Assembly (NCBI RefSeq): GCF_014892575.1
Contig: NZ_JADBGI010000021.1
Location: forward strand, 1 to 64,000
Direction: 5' to 3'
DNA: 64,000 nt
Origin: Nocardiopsis coralli
GTDB taxonomy: Bacteria > Actinomycetota > Actinomycetes > Streptosporangiales > Streptosporangiaceae
The first letter of the stretch is position 1; every line of letters starts with the position of its first letter. A program made the translations under genes and the position numbers. The notes beneath the pieces are model-generated. The model did no database searches and was not told the origin of the DNA. It saw nothing but the letters and a program-made list of their open reading frames with translations. Shown in pieces: positions 7,796 to 17,826 of this stretch.

Positions 7796-8860
7796 ATGAG
7801 AACCACCCTCGCGCTCGCCGCAGCCGTCGCCCTCGCGCTCGGTCCCGCCCTCCCGGTGTGGGCCGACGCCGACGTGCCCGACGAGCCGGGGGAGGAAGGG
7901 CCCGATTACCCCCGCGGGGGTGAACCGCCCGAGGGTTCCGAGGTCGCGTTCGAGTTCCAGGACTCGCGGATCTCCGAGTCCAGCGGGATCGCCCCGTCCC
8001 TTCTGCACGAGGGCGTGTGGTGGACCCACAACGACAGCGGGCTGCACGAACCCCACGTGTACGCCGTCGACGAGGACGGCGAAACGCTCGCGACCCTCAC
8101 CCTGAACACGGAACTGCGCGACTGGGAGGCCGTCACCGTCGCGGAGGGCCCCGACGGGCAGCCGCAGATCCACATCGGCGACATCGGCGACAACTTCGAC
8201 GGCGGGTGGCCCGACATCCGCGTGTACCGGTTCCCCGAACCGGAGACCCTCGCCGACGCGACCGTCGACCCCACGACCCTCACGCTCGCCTACGAGGACG
8301 GCGGGCGCGACGCGGAGTCGATGATGATCGACCCGCGCGACGGGCGCCTCTACATCGCCTCGAAGGAGTTCTCCGGCGGGTTGTACGCAGCACCCGAGGA
8401 GCTCGAGCCCGAGGGCGAGAACACGCTGGAGCGGATCGACTCGGCGCCCCTGTTCGCGACCGACGCCGCGTTCCACCCCGACGGGACCCGGTACGTGATC
8501 CGGACCTACTGGGGCGCCACGGTCTACGACTCCACCGACGGCGTGCCCGGCGACGCGCTGGGCTCCTTCGACCTGCCGGAGATGGAGCAGGGCGAGTCGA
8601 TCGCCTTCACCCCCGACGGCACCGCGCTCATGGCCGGCACCGAGGGAGAGCACTCGCCCGTGTGGCGGGTCCCGCTGGCCGAGGAGTTCCTGAGCGAGGA
8701 GGACGCCGAGCTCGCCGACGGCGACGACGACGCCTCCCCGGAGGAGGCCGAGTCCGAGCCCGAGGACGACGAGGGTTCACCCCTGCTGCCCATCGCCGGC
8801 GGCGCCGTCGTCGCCGGGGCCCTCATCGCCGCCGTGGTGTGGCTCGCCCGCCGGTCCTGA
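7796..8860 (+). CDS. secreted, membrane-anchored beta-propeller-like protein
   Basis: A 354-residue exported protein. The N-terminus MRTTLALAAAVALALGPALP is a signal peptide, probably cut after the ADA near residue 25. The middle has repeated blade-like units: HNDSGLHEPHVYAVDEDGE, DWEAVTVAEG..GQPQIHIGDIGDN, DAESMMIDPRDGRLYIASKE and DAAFHPDGTRYVIRTY. These recall propeller proteins of the esterase-like/SdiA-regulated type. An acidic linker of about 40 residues leads to one C-terminal helix and a short RRS tail, so the domain is anchored on the outside of the membrane. ATG 7796 is chosen because AGG lies 9 nt upstream; ATG 7787 is the alternative. Function is unknown. Confidence 0.8.
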   Translation: MRTTLALAAAVALALGPALPVWADADVPDEPGEEGPDYPRGGEPPEGSEVAFEFQDSRISESSGIAPSLLHEGVWWTHNDSGLHEPHVYAVDEDGETLATLTLNTELRDWEAVTVAEGPDGQPQIHIGDIGDNFDGGWPDIRVYRFPEPETLADATVDPTTLTLAYEDGGRDAESMMIDPRDGRLYIASKEFSGGLYAAPEELEPEGENTLERIDSAPLFATDAAFHPDGTRYVIRTYWGATVYDSTDGVPGDALGSFDLPEMEQGESIAFTPDGTALMAGTEGEHSPVWRVPLAEEFLSEEDAELADGDDDASPEEAESEPEDDEGSPLLPIAGGAVVAGALIAAVVWLARRS

Positions 8861-9123
8861 CATGCCCGACGGGCGGACGGTTCGCAGAGCCGTGGGTTGG
8901 ATTGCTCTTCGTCCCGAACAAATCGGCCACACACGTAGTCACAGTTCTGTGAGACGGGATCGAGGAGAGCGTGTCCGTTCTCCATATCCCGAATCCCTGC
9001 TCCACGTGGCGGGACCGGGTCGAGTACCCGGAATCGCATTTCGCTACCTCATCAGGGACGAGAGGACATGCAGACAGATCACGGCCAGGTTCCGGATTTC
9101 CCGAAGATCAGCGCGGCGATCAC

Positions 9124-9901
9124 TGAGCCTTTTTCATCTTGCTTCTTGGAGCTGAAGTACGAGTACGGCTCGGGTGATCTCGCCTGCCCGTTGTGGGCAG
9201 CAGCGTAGGCGGCGCACCTCGGACAAGCCGACGTAGCCCTTGTCGCCCAGCCCGATCAGACCTGAGGTCTTGATGCGCTCGGCGATCTTCCACACCCGGG
9301 CCGCCTTGGTGTCGTGCACCGCCCCGGGCAGCGACCAGGAGGTCCACAGCGGTTCGCCGTCGGGTGCGGCCACCACCTGGATGTTCATCCCGTGTCTTTT
9401 GTGCTTGCCCGAGTGGAACGGGCGGTCGGCTTTGAGGCGGTCGCAGGCGATGAGGGTGCCGTCCACGATCACGAGGGCCCAGCCTTGGCGGTGTGCACGG
9501 CGCAGCCCTTGTTCGTGGGTGGGGCCCTGGCGGCCAGCAGGCGCGTGGTCTCGCGCACATAGCGCCAGGCGGTTGCGGTGCCAACGCGAAAGCCGGCAGC
9601 GACCTGGCACAACGCTTGGCCCTTGTACAGGTGGACCAGCACCAGCAAGGCCTGCTGCGCGGGGTCCAAGCGCCGCCATCGGGAGCTGGTGTTCTTGCGG
9701 TGGACGCGGATCACGCGGGCGGCCAGGTTCAACGTCCGAGATGACAAGGGCAGTGCGGCAGGGTAGAACAGCATCAGGGCCTCTGGTGTGGCAGGTTTTC
9801 TTCGTCGTTAACCCACCTACCAGGGGCTTCTTGCTGTCATGGGTGGTTTCCACACTCCGGTACGAGGCTGTGACCTCCACCCTCAAGATGAAAAAGGCTC
9901 A
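9124..9901. mobile_element. IS5-family-like insertion sequence, decayed
   Basis: The element is bounded by perfect 18-bp terminal inverted repeats: TGAGCCTTTTTCATCTTG (9124-9141) and its complement (9884-9901). It is 778 bp and carries one transposase gene on the minus strand, broken by a frameshift and an internal deletion. No target duplication is visible in the flanks (CGATCAC on the left, ATATATG on the right). It can no longer move by itself but could be moved by a relative elsewhere in the genome. Confidence 0.88.
9134..9774 (-). pseudogene. IS5-family transposase (DDE_Tnp_4 type), frameshifted and deleted
   Basis: The N-terminal half starts at ATG 9774 (MLFYPAALPLSSRTLN...) and holds the helix-turn-helix region (LCQVAAGFRVGTATAWRYVRE). 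Around 9519-9526, at a GGGCCCC run, the frame must change by one base to continue into the catalytic part: VIVDGTLIACDR (first Asp), RPFHSGKHKRHGMNIQVV, LPGAVHDTKAARVW, and GLGDKGYVG. Family members have about 60 more residues after DKGYxG, including the last catalytic Glu. Here the text jumps straight to the C-terminal RRLRCCPQRAGEITRAVLVL. The deletion means the enzyme is dead even if the frameshift were programmed. Confidence 0.85.
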
Positions 9902-10554
9902 ATATATGTCGTGGTTTGCGCGTGTGACTGAAGAGGGTGGAGTAGTGAATATCGAATTTTCAGTGTCGCCTGAGGTGTTCGGTGGAGAGCTGGCCGACTG
10001 GCTGAAGGTCGACTGGCCCAGTGTGTGGAACGGACCGCCGAATGGTGGTGCCGAGCTAGACGCGTGGCTGTCGCGGTACGGGTGGAAGCCGGTGGAGTTG
10101 CAGCGGCAGCTTGAGGTGGAGACCCGGCATGGGAGCGTGTTCGAGTTCCATTCGGACGGTACGTGGGCGCCTGTGAACGCTGTGACGCGCGGCTTGATGA
10201 GAGCCGGATCCAACAGTTCTGATGATCGTGACCGAGTGTTGGGCGAGGTGGCGGAGCGGTGGGAGGCCTACCTGGCCCACGCCGTGGCAGCAGCCGGTGA
10301 GCCGACCGGTGTGGGTGTTGCGGGGCGACCCGGGTTCCCCGTGCCACCCGGGAATGAGTGGTCAGTTCCGGACTCGGAGCGGGAGAACCCTCGGCGTCTG
10401 GCGTACTGGGAAGGCTTCGGGGGTGGCCTCGACGCTCCCGTCCTGGTTGTTCGGCAAGGCGTGGCATTGCCGACATGGAGCGACAGTCCTGTTCCGTCCT
10501 CCAACATCAGCATGGTCTTCCACCGCCCCCACGGCTGGCGCCGGCATTGAGCCC

Positions 10555-10588
10555 TCCGGGCGCCGTCCCCCTCGGGCCGGCGCCCGGA
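10555..10588. terminator. bidirectional terminator-like hairpin
   Basis: TCCGGGCGCCG (10555-10565) pairs perfectly with 10578-10588 around a 12-nt loop, between the convergent interrupted gene and the glycerophosphodiesterase gene. Confidence 0.6.
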
Positions 10589-10592
10589 AGCG

Positions 10593-11588
10593 TCACCGCG
10601 GGTCGAGGAAGAACTCGCGTGCGAGGAAGGCGTGGCGGGAGAAGTCGGTGAAGACCCCGTCGACGCCCACCTCGAAGAAGGCCTCGTACTCGGCGGCGAA
10701 ACCCCCGTACTCGGTGTTCGCCCCCTCCGAGCGCAGGTTCGCGGGCAGGAAGTGGTTCTCGCTGCGGAACGTGAACGGGTGCACCAGCAGCCCCGCCTCG
10801 TGCGCGTCCTCGACCAGATCGGTGGCCTCGCCCAGGTTCCCCTCGTCGTCGGTGCCGATGACCAGGCTCTTGTGCGGGCCGATCGCGTGCGCGAACGACG
10901 CGACCTCGGCGAGGCCGTCCGGCGTCGTGTAGTGCAGCCAGCTCTCCTCGGTGCCCATCAGGTAGACCAGCGGGAGCCCGGTGTCGGCGAGCTTGCGCAG
11001 GCTCTCGGCCTCGAAGGACTGCAGGAACACCGGGACCTCGGGCTCCTCCCCGTGCAGCCCGGCCTCCCGCAGCTCGGCGATCAGCGTCGGCTCCAGCTCC
11101 AGACCCTGCGCCACGTGGTACGCCGGGTGCTTGGTCTCCGGGTAGATCCCGATGGGCCGCCCCAGCTCCTTGGTGAGCGACTTCGCGAGCTCGATGACCT
11201 CGCGCAGCGTCGGGATCCCGTAGGTGCCGTCCATCACCGCGTTCTCCGGGCGCACCTTCGGCATGCGCTCGACGGCGCGCAGGGTCCGGATCTCCTCGAG
11301 GGTGAAGTCCTGGGCGAAGAACCCCTCCGTCTCGCGCCCGTCGACGGTGCGGGTGGTGCGGCGGTCGGCGAACTCGGGGCGCTCGGCCACGTCCGTGGTG
11401 TCGCCGATCTCCTGCTCGTGCCGGCAGATCAGCGCGCCGTCGCTGGTCGAGACGAGGTCCATCTCGATGAAGTCGCCCCCGTGGCGGGCCCCCAGCTCGT
11501 AGGAGGCGAGGGTGTGCTCGGGCCGGTGACCCGACGCGCCCCGGTGGGAGATGATCTTGATCGGGGGTTCCTTCTTGTTCCTGCGCAC
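10593..11588 (-). CDS. glycerophosphodiester phosphodiesterase
   Basis: A 331-residue GDPD-family TIM-barrel enzyme that hydrolyses glycerophosphodiesters to glycerol-3-phosphate and an alcohol. The catalytic start ISHRGASGHRPEHTLASYELG (HR...E) is near residues 13-33, EMDL (metal ligands) follows near residue 45, and YPETKHPAYH lies mid-protein. The two long insertions are typical of the larger GlpQ-like branch. No signal peptide is present from GTG 11588, so it appears cytosolic, unlike secreted GlpQ. The open frame continues upstream, but that sequence overlaps the serC terminator hairpin. It is followed by a bidirectional hairpin. Confidence 0.9.
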   Translation of the reverse strand: MRRNKKEPPIKIISHRGASGHRPEHTLASYELGARHGGDFIEMDLVSTSDGALICRHEQEIGDTTDVAERPEFADRRTTRTVDGRETEGFFAQDFTLEEIRTLRAVERMPKVRPENAVMDGTYGIPTLREVIELAKSLTKELGRPIGIYPETKHPAYHVAQGLELEPTLIAELREAGLHGEEPEVPVFLQSFEAESLRKLADTGLPLVYLMGTEESWLHYTTPDGLAEVASFAHAIGPHKSLVIGTDDEGNLGEATDLVEDAHEAGLLVHPFTFRSENHFLPANLRSEGANTEYGGFAAEYEAFFEVGVDGVFTDFSRHAFLAREFFLDPR

Positions 11589-11628
11589 AGTCGACCGTCC
11601 TGGTAGCTCAGAGCCTGCGAAAAGGGGA

Positions 11629-11657
11629 GTGGCCGGCCCCTCGCAGGGACCGGCCAC
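11629..11657 (-). terminator. intrinsic terminator of serC
   Basis: GTGGCCGG (11629-11636) pairs with CCGGCCAC (11650-11657). On the minus strand the stem is followed by CTCCCCTTTT, giving a T-run. It lies 53 nt past the serC stop. Confidence 0.6.
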
Positions 11658-11709
11658 CATTGTGCAACGCCGCGGACCTCCGCGGGGCCGTTCGCCCGCG
11701 GCGGTGTGA

Positions 11710-12885
<1,176 letters not shown>

Positions 12886-13081
12886 TCAGCACGTGAAACA
12901 GTGTGATGGGAGGTGAGCCGGTGTGAAGTGAACGTTGATCACACAGGACACGCTCCCTTTCTCGGGTCCCTGGCCGGTACGGGCCACCGCAATTGTGCCG
13001 AAACCCCTTAACTCGGGCGTCTTTGTGGTGTCTAATGGGGCAGCTCCTGGGACCCGAAGCCCCCCATGGAGAGGCCCAGAG

Positions 13082-16000
13082 ATGTCACAACAGGATTCCG
13101 GAACCCCGGAGCCGACGCCGCCGGGCCGCGCCGGCGCAGAGGTCAACCGGGTCTTCGACGAGCTCCGCACGCGCCCCGAACGCAGGCTGCACCGCCTCCA
13201 ACGGCGCATGGAACGCAAGGCCGCCTCGCGGCTCCCACCGCCCCGCCGCGACGGATGGCAGCGCGGGGACCTCGCCGAACCCCCGCCCGTCCTGGACGTC
13301 GAGGTCGAACGGCCCGAGGACCGCGAGCGGGTACGTCGCGCCCTGGTGCTCCGCTGCGGCACACACCCGGTCTGGGAGATCGCGCCCGACCACACCCCCG
13401 CCGACAGCGAGGCCGCAGCCGCCGACCGGGAACCCGCCCCCGATCCGCGCGGGGTGTACGGCCGCGACACGGTCCGGCGCCCGCGCCGGGGATGGTTGCG
13501 CAGGCGGACCCGCGACCGCGGCGCCCCGCAGTCCCGTCCCCGTCCCCCCGAGACCGCCCCCGGTTCCTCCGCGCCCGCCGAACCCCCGCACGCGACCACC
13601 GACGAGCTCTACCGCCTGCTGGAGGAACTGGTCGAGGAGGGGTTCGCCTGGCCCGAGGCCCCGCGGCGCAGGCGGGGACGCAAGGTCCCTCCGCCCCCGC
13701 GCTTCGCCCACCTGCGTTCCCTGCTCTGGCTCTACCGCAGCGACTACGCGGCCGTGGAGGGCGGCGCCAAACAGAACGAGAGCTCCGGCAGCCGGGACAG
13801 CGGGGGCACGGCGGTCACGACCGGCGGCGACGCCGAACAGTGGCAGGAGAGCAGGACCCACGCCGAGGTCGTCGGACGCCTGCGCGCGGTCCGTCTGAAC
13901 CATGCCAGGAGGCGGCTCGAGCAGGCCGATTCCGAACTCAAGAGGGCCCGGCGCGAGGGCGGGACCGACGAGATCCGTGCGGCCGCACGGGCCCGGCGGC
14001 GGGCGGCCCGGGTCGTGGCGCGCCGGAACCTGGTCAAGCGCGCCTCACCCCTGCTCGACCTGCTCGCGTGGTTGGGCGTGCGGGCCAAGTTCGACAAGCT
14101 GGACGACGCCGTCTTCACCCCGGTCGGGTACGGCAGCTCCGTCCTGACCTCCGTGCCCGTCGGTTTCGTGGTGGCCGGCGCCGCCGCGTTCGACAACGCG
14201 GTCGTGCTGGGCGGCGCCGTGCTCCTCGCGTTCGGTTTTCTCGGCCTGCTGCTGTGCATCCGCCGCCCGTGGTTGCCCTACGCCTGGCTCAACCACCACC
14301 GGTACATGGACTGGGACCCCAGCAAGGACCAGAACGCGGCCGGCGACCACCGCAGCCGTGGCACGCACGTGTTGAGCCGGCTGAGCACGGACCGGGAGCG
14401 CACGGGCGAGATCCGGGGAGGGGCCGAACCCCCGGCGGTGCACCGGCTGGCGGTCAACGCCTTCCTGGACGACCTCCACCACGCCTACGGGGTCTCCGGC
14501 CGCCGCTACCCCCGACCGCGCAGGGGGCGCGACCGGCGTCCGGTCCTGGTCTTCGACGCCGACGGCGCGGACCGTGTGACCGCCTACTTCGTGCAGCTGA
14601 TCGAGGACGAACGGCTGCGGCGCGCCTACCCCGATCCCCTCGTCCTGGTCCAGGTCAGGGGCCGCGGGACCGCCTCCGTGGTGGAAGGGGAACCCGACCC
14701 CGCCCGGTACACGACCCTCCCGGAGGCCGTCGGCCACAAGCCCGAGGTGCCCTCGCTGCGTTCCTGGACACGGGCCCGGCAATCGGCCGGAGCGCTCGGG
14801 CCCAGCCGGCTCCTGCGCAGCACGGTCGGCCCCTTCCCGGAGGAAGCCGTCGGGGACGCCTCCGCCCCCACCCGCGTCCTCACCGCCCCGGCTCTGACCG
14901 GACTGTGGGGCGCCGGGGCGGGTGCGCTCGTGCTCGTCGTCCTCTTCGCGCTGCCGCCGGTGGTGCAGCAGACCTTCGAGTGCGTCGACGACGGGCTCCT
15001 CGTCCCGGAGGGCATCACGACCGTGGCGGACGGTGACAACAGTGCCTGTGTGGGGCTGACCTACGGAGACTTCGTCTTCGACGACCGCCTCGAGGAGGTC
15101 AGCCAACGCATCGAGCGGCAGAACGCCGCGGTCGACGACAGCGGTGCCCCCTACGTCACCGTCGCCTACCTGGGCGAGCTCGACACCCCCGGCCACGACA
15201 CCTACAACATGGCCGGGGTGCAGGGGGAGCTCGTCGGCATGGCGATGCGCCAGGCCCAGCACAACGAGTTCGCCGGCCGCAACGGTTCGAAGGGGCTGCG
15301 GATCAAGCTCCTCATCGGCAACGGGGGCCGCAACTGGGAACACGCCCCCGACGTCGCCGACCAGATCGTGGAGCGGGCCGAGGACGAGTCCCTGGGCATG
15401 GACCGGCCGATCGTCGCGCTCGGGTTCGGGCAGAGCGTCGCGCCCAACAGCGAGGCGATCCAGCGCATGAGCACGGCCCGGATCCCCGTGATCGGGACCA
15501 CCGCCACCTTCGACGACGTGGCCGCCGGAGGCCCGGACCAACCGCGCAGCCCGTACTTCTTCCCCATCGCGCCCTCGAACAGCCGGCTCGCCGCCCAGGC
15601 CGCGAACTGGGCGCTGGAGGGCGCCTCGACCGTCCGCCACGGGCAGCAGATCACGATGGAGCCGGTCGGCAACGCCGCGGTCATCGCCAACGCCCGGGTG
15701 GCGAGAGACGGCGGGGACCTCGAACAGTACGGCCCCGACCTCGCCCACCGCTTCATGGAGGAGTACGAGGCCGGGGGCGGACAACCCTGGTCGCCGCCCG
15801 AGGGCCGGGCCCTGCCCGGTGATCAGGGCGGCGGGATCCTCTACTACGACGAGACGGGCACGGGCGAGCTCCCGACCGTCCGGGACCAGATCGAGGAGGT
15901 GTGCAAGGAGGACCCGCCCGACCTCTTCTACTACGCGGGCCGCTCGGAGGAGTTCGGCGAGTTCCTGAGCGTGGTCGAGGGCGGGGGCACCAGCGCCTGC

Positions 16001-16603
16001 CGGGGAGGGGAGACCACCGTCCTGGCGGCCGACGACATCAGCAAGTACGCCGCCGACGAGGAGGAGAACCTCGCCGAGCGCTCACCGCCGCAGATCTTCT
16101 ACACGCCGCTCGTGCCCAGCGCCCCCTGGGAGGACACCGCGGCCGAGGCGCACGCGACGACCTTCTACGTCGACGTGCAGGAACTGATCGACGACCTCTA
16201 CGACGAGGACGAGGACGAGAAGCTCCCCTCCGTCGCCCACGCCGCCACCGCCTACGACGCGATGCGGGTGATCGACCGGTCCCTGGACCAGACCCTGGTC
16301 GGAGGCGCGCCCTCCCGGTTCCTCGCCGACGAGGAGGGCTACGAGGAGACCCGGGAGATCATCTACACCGGCATCAGCGCCACGAGCGGGATCAGCGGCA
16401 ACAGCGGTTACCTGGGCATGGAGGACCTGGGGCCGGGCAACTGGAACCCGCACCGCCTGGTGCAGCTCGTCTTCGTGGGGGAGGAGATCGGCGGCGAGTA
16501 CCAGCACGTGGTCGAGAGCTGCGGTATGACCGCCTCCGACGAGATGCTCGAGGACGAAGGCTGCATCGACACCGGCGCCTCCGACCTCGAACGGGAGCCC
16601 TGA
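13082..16603 (+). CDS. large membrane protein with extracellular periplasmic-binding-protein-like domain
   Basis: A 1173-residue protein that I cannot assign to a named family. Residues 1 to about 343 are charged, Arg/Pro-rich and probably cytoplasmic, with no signal peptide. A hydrophobic hairpin spans about 350-395. A soluble stretch follows that includes PVLVFDADGADRVTAYFVQLIEDERLRRAYPD. A third helix lies at about 605-628, and residues 630-1173 would be outside the cell. The outer part reads like a type-I periplasmic binding protein or ANF-receptor fold: PYVTVAYLGEL, GVQGELVGMAMRQAQH, KGLRIKLLIGNGG, PIVALGFGQSVAPNSEAIQRM, IPVIGTTATFDDV. Cysteines at the domain edges may form disulphides. 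ATG 13082 has GGAGAGG upstream. The gene stands alone. A receptor or sensor role is inference. Confidence 0.7.
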   Translation: MSQQDSGTPEPTPPGRAGAEVNRVFDELRTRPERRLHRLQRRMERKAASRLPPPRRDGWQRGDLAEPPPVLDVEVERPEDRERVRRALVLRCGTHPVWEIAPDHTPADSEAAAADREPAPDPRGVYGRDTVRRPRRGWLRRRTRDRGAPQSRPRPPETAPGSSAPAEPPHATTDELYRLLEELVEEGFAWPEAPRRRRGRKVPPPPRFAHLRSLLWLYRSDYAAVEGGAKQNESSGSRDSGGTAVTTGGDAEQWQESRTHAEVVGRLRAVRLNHARRRLEQADSELKRARREGGTDEIRAAARARRRAARVVARRNLVKRASPLLDLLAWLGVRAKFDKLDDAVFTPVGYGSSVLTSVPVGFVVAGAAAFDNAVVLGGAVLLAFGFLGLLLCIRRPWLPYAWLNHHRYMDWDPSKDQNAAGDHRSRGTHVLSRLSTDRERTGEIRGGAEPPAVHRLAVNAFLDDLHHAYGVSGRRYPRPRRGRDRRPVLVFDADGADRVTAYFVQLIEDERLRRAYPDPLVLVQVRGRGTASVVEGEPDPARYTTLPEAVGHKPEVPSLRSWTRARQSAGALGPSRLLRSTVGPFPEEAVGDASAPTRVLTAPALTGLWGAGAGALVLVVLFALPPVVQQTFECVDDGLLVPEGITTVADGDNSACVGLTYGDFVFDDRLEEVSQRIERQNAAVDDSGAPYVTVAYLGELDTPGHDTYNMAGVQGELVGMAMRQAQHNEFAGRNGSKGLRIKLLIGNGGRNWEHAPDVADQIVERAEDESLGMDRPIVALGFGQSVAPNSEAIQRMSTARIPVIGTTATFDDVAAGGPDQPRSPYFFPIAPSNSRLAAQAANWALEGASTVRHGQQITMEPVGNAAVIANARVARDGGDLEQYGPDLAHRFMEEYEAGGGQPWSPPEGRALPGDQGGGILYYDETGTGELPTVRDQIEEVCKEDPPDLFYYAGRSEEFGEFLSVVEGGGTSACRGGETTVLAADDISKYAADEEENLAERSPPQIFYTPLVPSAPWEDTAAEAHATTFYVDVQELIDDLYDEDEDEKLPSVAHAATAYDAMRVIDRSLDQTLVGGAPSRFLADEEGYEETREIIYTGISATSGISGNSGYLGMEDLGPGNWNPHRLVQLVFVGEEIGGEYQHVVESCGMTASDEMLEDEGCIDTGASDLEREP

Positions 16604-16712
16604 CCCGTGGCGGGCCGGGGCCGTCGCCGCCCCGGTCCGCCCCGCCCACCGAGGCCCCGGTTCCGGCGGGCCCCGTTGACGCGGCGGGTGCCGCGCGAGA
16701 GAGGATGAGCGC

Positions 16713-17420
16713 GTGGAGCACCCGAACCCCGCCGGCCTGCGGAGGGCCTACCACGGTCGCCCCCTGCACCGTTCCGCGATGGCCGGCCACCCCATGACCC
16801 AGTTCCACCTCTGGTTCGAGGAGGCCTACGACATCGGCCTGCCCGAACCCAACGCGATGGTGCTGTCGTCGGTCGAACCGTCCGGCATGCCCCGCGGACG
16901 CACCGTGCTCATGAAGGGCTACGACAGCGCCGGGATCCGGTTCTTCACCAACTACACCTCCCGCAAGGGGCGCGCCCTGGAGGCCGACCCCCGCGCCTGC
17001 GTCGTCTTCCCCTGGCACCCGGTCCGCCGCCAGGTCCTCATGGCCGGCCGGGTGGAACGCCTCGACGACGAGGAGAACGACCGCTACTTCGCCTCCCGCC
17101 CGCGCGGCTCCCGCATCGGGGCCTGGGCCAGCGAGCGCCAGTCCGCACCGGTGGCCGACCGCGCGGAGCTCGAGAGCCTCTACACGCAGTTCGACAGCGT
17201 GTGGGAGCCGGGCCGCGACATCCCCCGGCCGGACTACTGGGGCGGGTTCCGGCTGGTCCCGGAGGAGGTCGAGTTCTGGCAGGGCGGGGTCGACCGGATG
17301 CACGACCGCTTCCGCTACCTGCGCGCCGGGGCCGATGCCGACGCCGACCGCGGCCCCGACGCGGAACCGGTCACCGCCCCCGCGGACGGCCCCTGGACGA
17401 TCGAGCGCCTGGCACCCTGA
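16713..17420 (+). CDS. pdxH: pyridoxamine 5'-phosphate oxidase
   Basis: A 235-residue FMN-dependent oxidase that makes pyridoxal 5'-phosphate from pyridoxine or pyridoxamine phosphate. Signatures are visible in order: LRRAYHGRPL at the N-terminus, PNAMVLSSVEPSGMPRGRTVLMKGYDSAGIRFFTNYTSRKG (substrate and FMN contacts), VVFPWHPVRRQVLMAGRVERL, SRIGAWASERQS, and the C-terminal WGGFRLVPEEVEFWQGGVDRMHDRFRY. About 25 residues in the variable loop before the terminal WTIERLAP are acidic. GTG 16713 follows GAGAGGA. It may share PLP economy with SerC nearby, but they are not an operon. Confidence 0.95.
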   Translation: MEHPNPAGLRRAYHGRPLHRSAMAGHPMTQFHLWFEEAYDIGLPEPNAMVLSSVEPSGMPRGRTVLMKGYDSAGIRFFTNYTSRKGRALEADPRACVVFPWHPVRRQVLMAGRVERLDDEENDRYFASRPRGSRIGAWASERQSAPVADRAELESLYTQFDSVWEPGRDIPRPDYWGGFRLVPEEVEFWQGGVDRMHDRFRYLRAGADADADRGPDAEPVTAPADGPWTIERLAP

Positions 17421-17826
17421 GCCTTTGTCGCCCCCTGCACCTGCCGGGCCGCGTTCCGGAAGACCCGGGCAGGGTGATCTTGGTCGCTCCGTACGCCCGT
17501 TCGAGGTGCCGCCCAGCACGCTGCGCACGGGGGTGCGGACCCTCAGGCACCTCCGCCTTCGTCACCCCGGGGTGTGGAATCGGGACACAGGACCCTTGCG
17601 CCACAGGGGCTCACAACCCGGAACCGTGTCCGCATCGTGAGTCCACACGAAATGCACGACGCCCGGGCCGCGATATGCTGGGGGCAACGGTGGTCGCTCC
17701 CGCGGCCCAGCGGACGCCCCGGTCCCCGCCGGCCACTGGGAATCACGCCGTCCTGGCCTGTGTTGTGAGAGACCTGCCGTGTCCGCCGTCAACGCGCGCC
17801 GGGCACAAAGCCTTGGGAGGGGAGAC
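17421..17826. other. 406-bp intergenic region between pdxH and ideR
   Basis: Near 17439-17475 CCTGCCGGG can pair with CCCGGGCAGG, with one bulged base, forming a terminator-like stem for pdxH. The rest should hold the ideR promoter. I see no ORF with a convincing start and no clear -35/-10 pair. Confidence 0.4.

Larger units (their letters stand above)
9068..10550 (+). pseudogene. gene of unknown function interrupted by an insertion sequence
   Basis: The reading frame starts at ATG 9068 behind a strong site (GAGAGGAC) and reads MQTDHGQVPDFPKISAAI before it runs into the insertion sequence at 9124. Removing 9124-9901 joins 'ATC AC' to 'A TAT ATG', giving ...AAITYMSWFARVTEEGG..., in frame with the long open stretch to 10550. 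The intact product would be about 234 residues, with repeated W/GW motifs (WLKVDWPSVW, WLSRYGWKP, YWEGFGGG). The general look recalls DUF6301-type proteins, but I am not sure of the family. The downstream part could still be made from ATG 9906 or from GTG 9945, which has AGAGGG upstream. Confidence 0.6.

Noticed and set aside
11600-11660. tRNA-like string GGTAGCTCAG near the glycerophosphodiesterase start
   Set aside because: No T-loop, anticodon arm or acceptor pairing can be made around it; the surrounding stem is the serC terminator.
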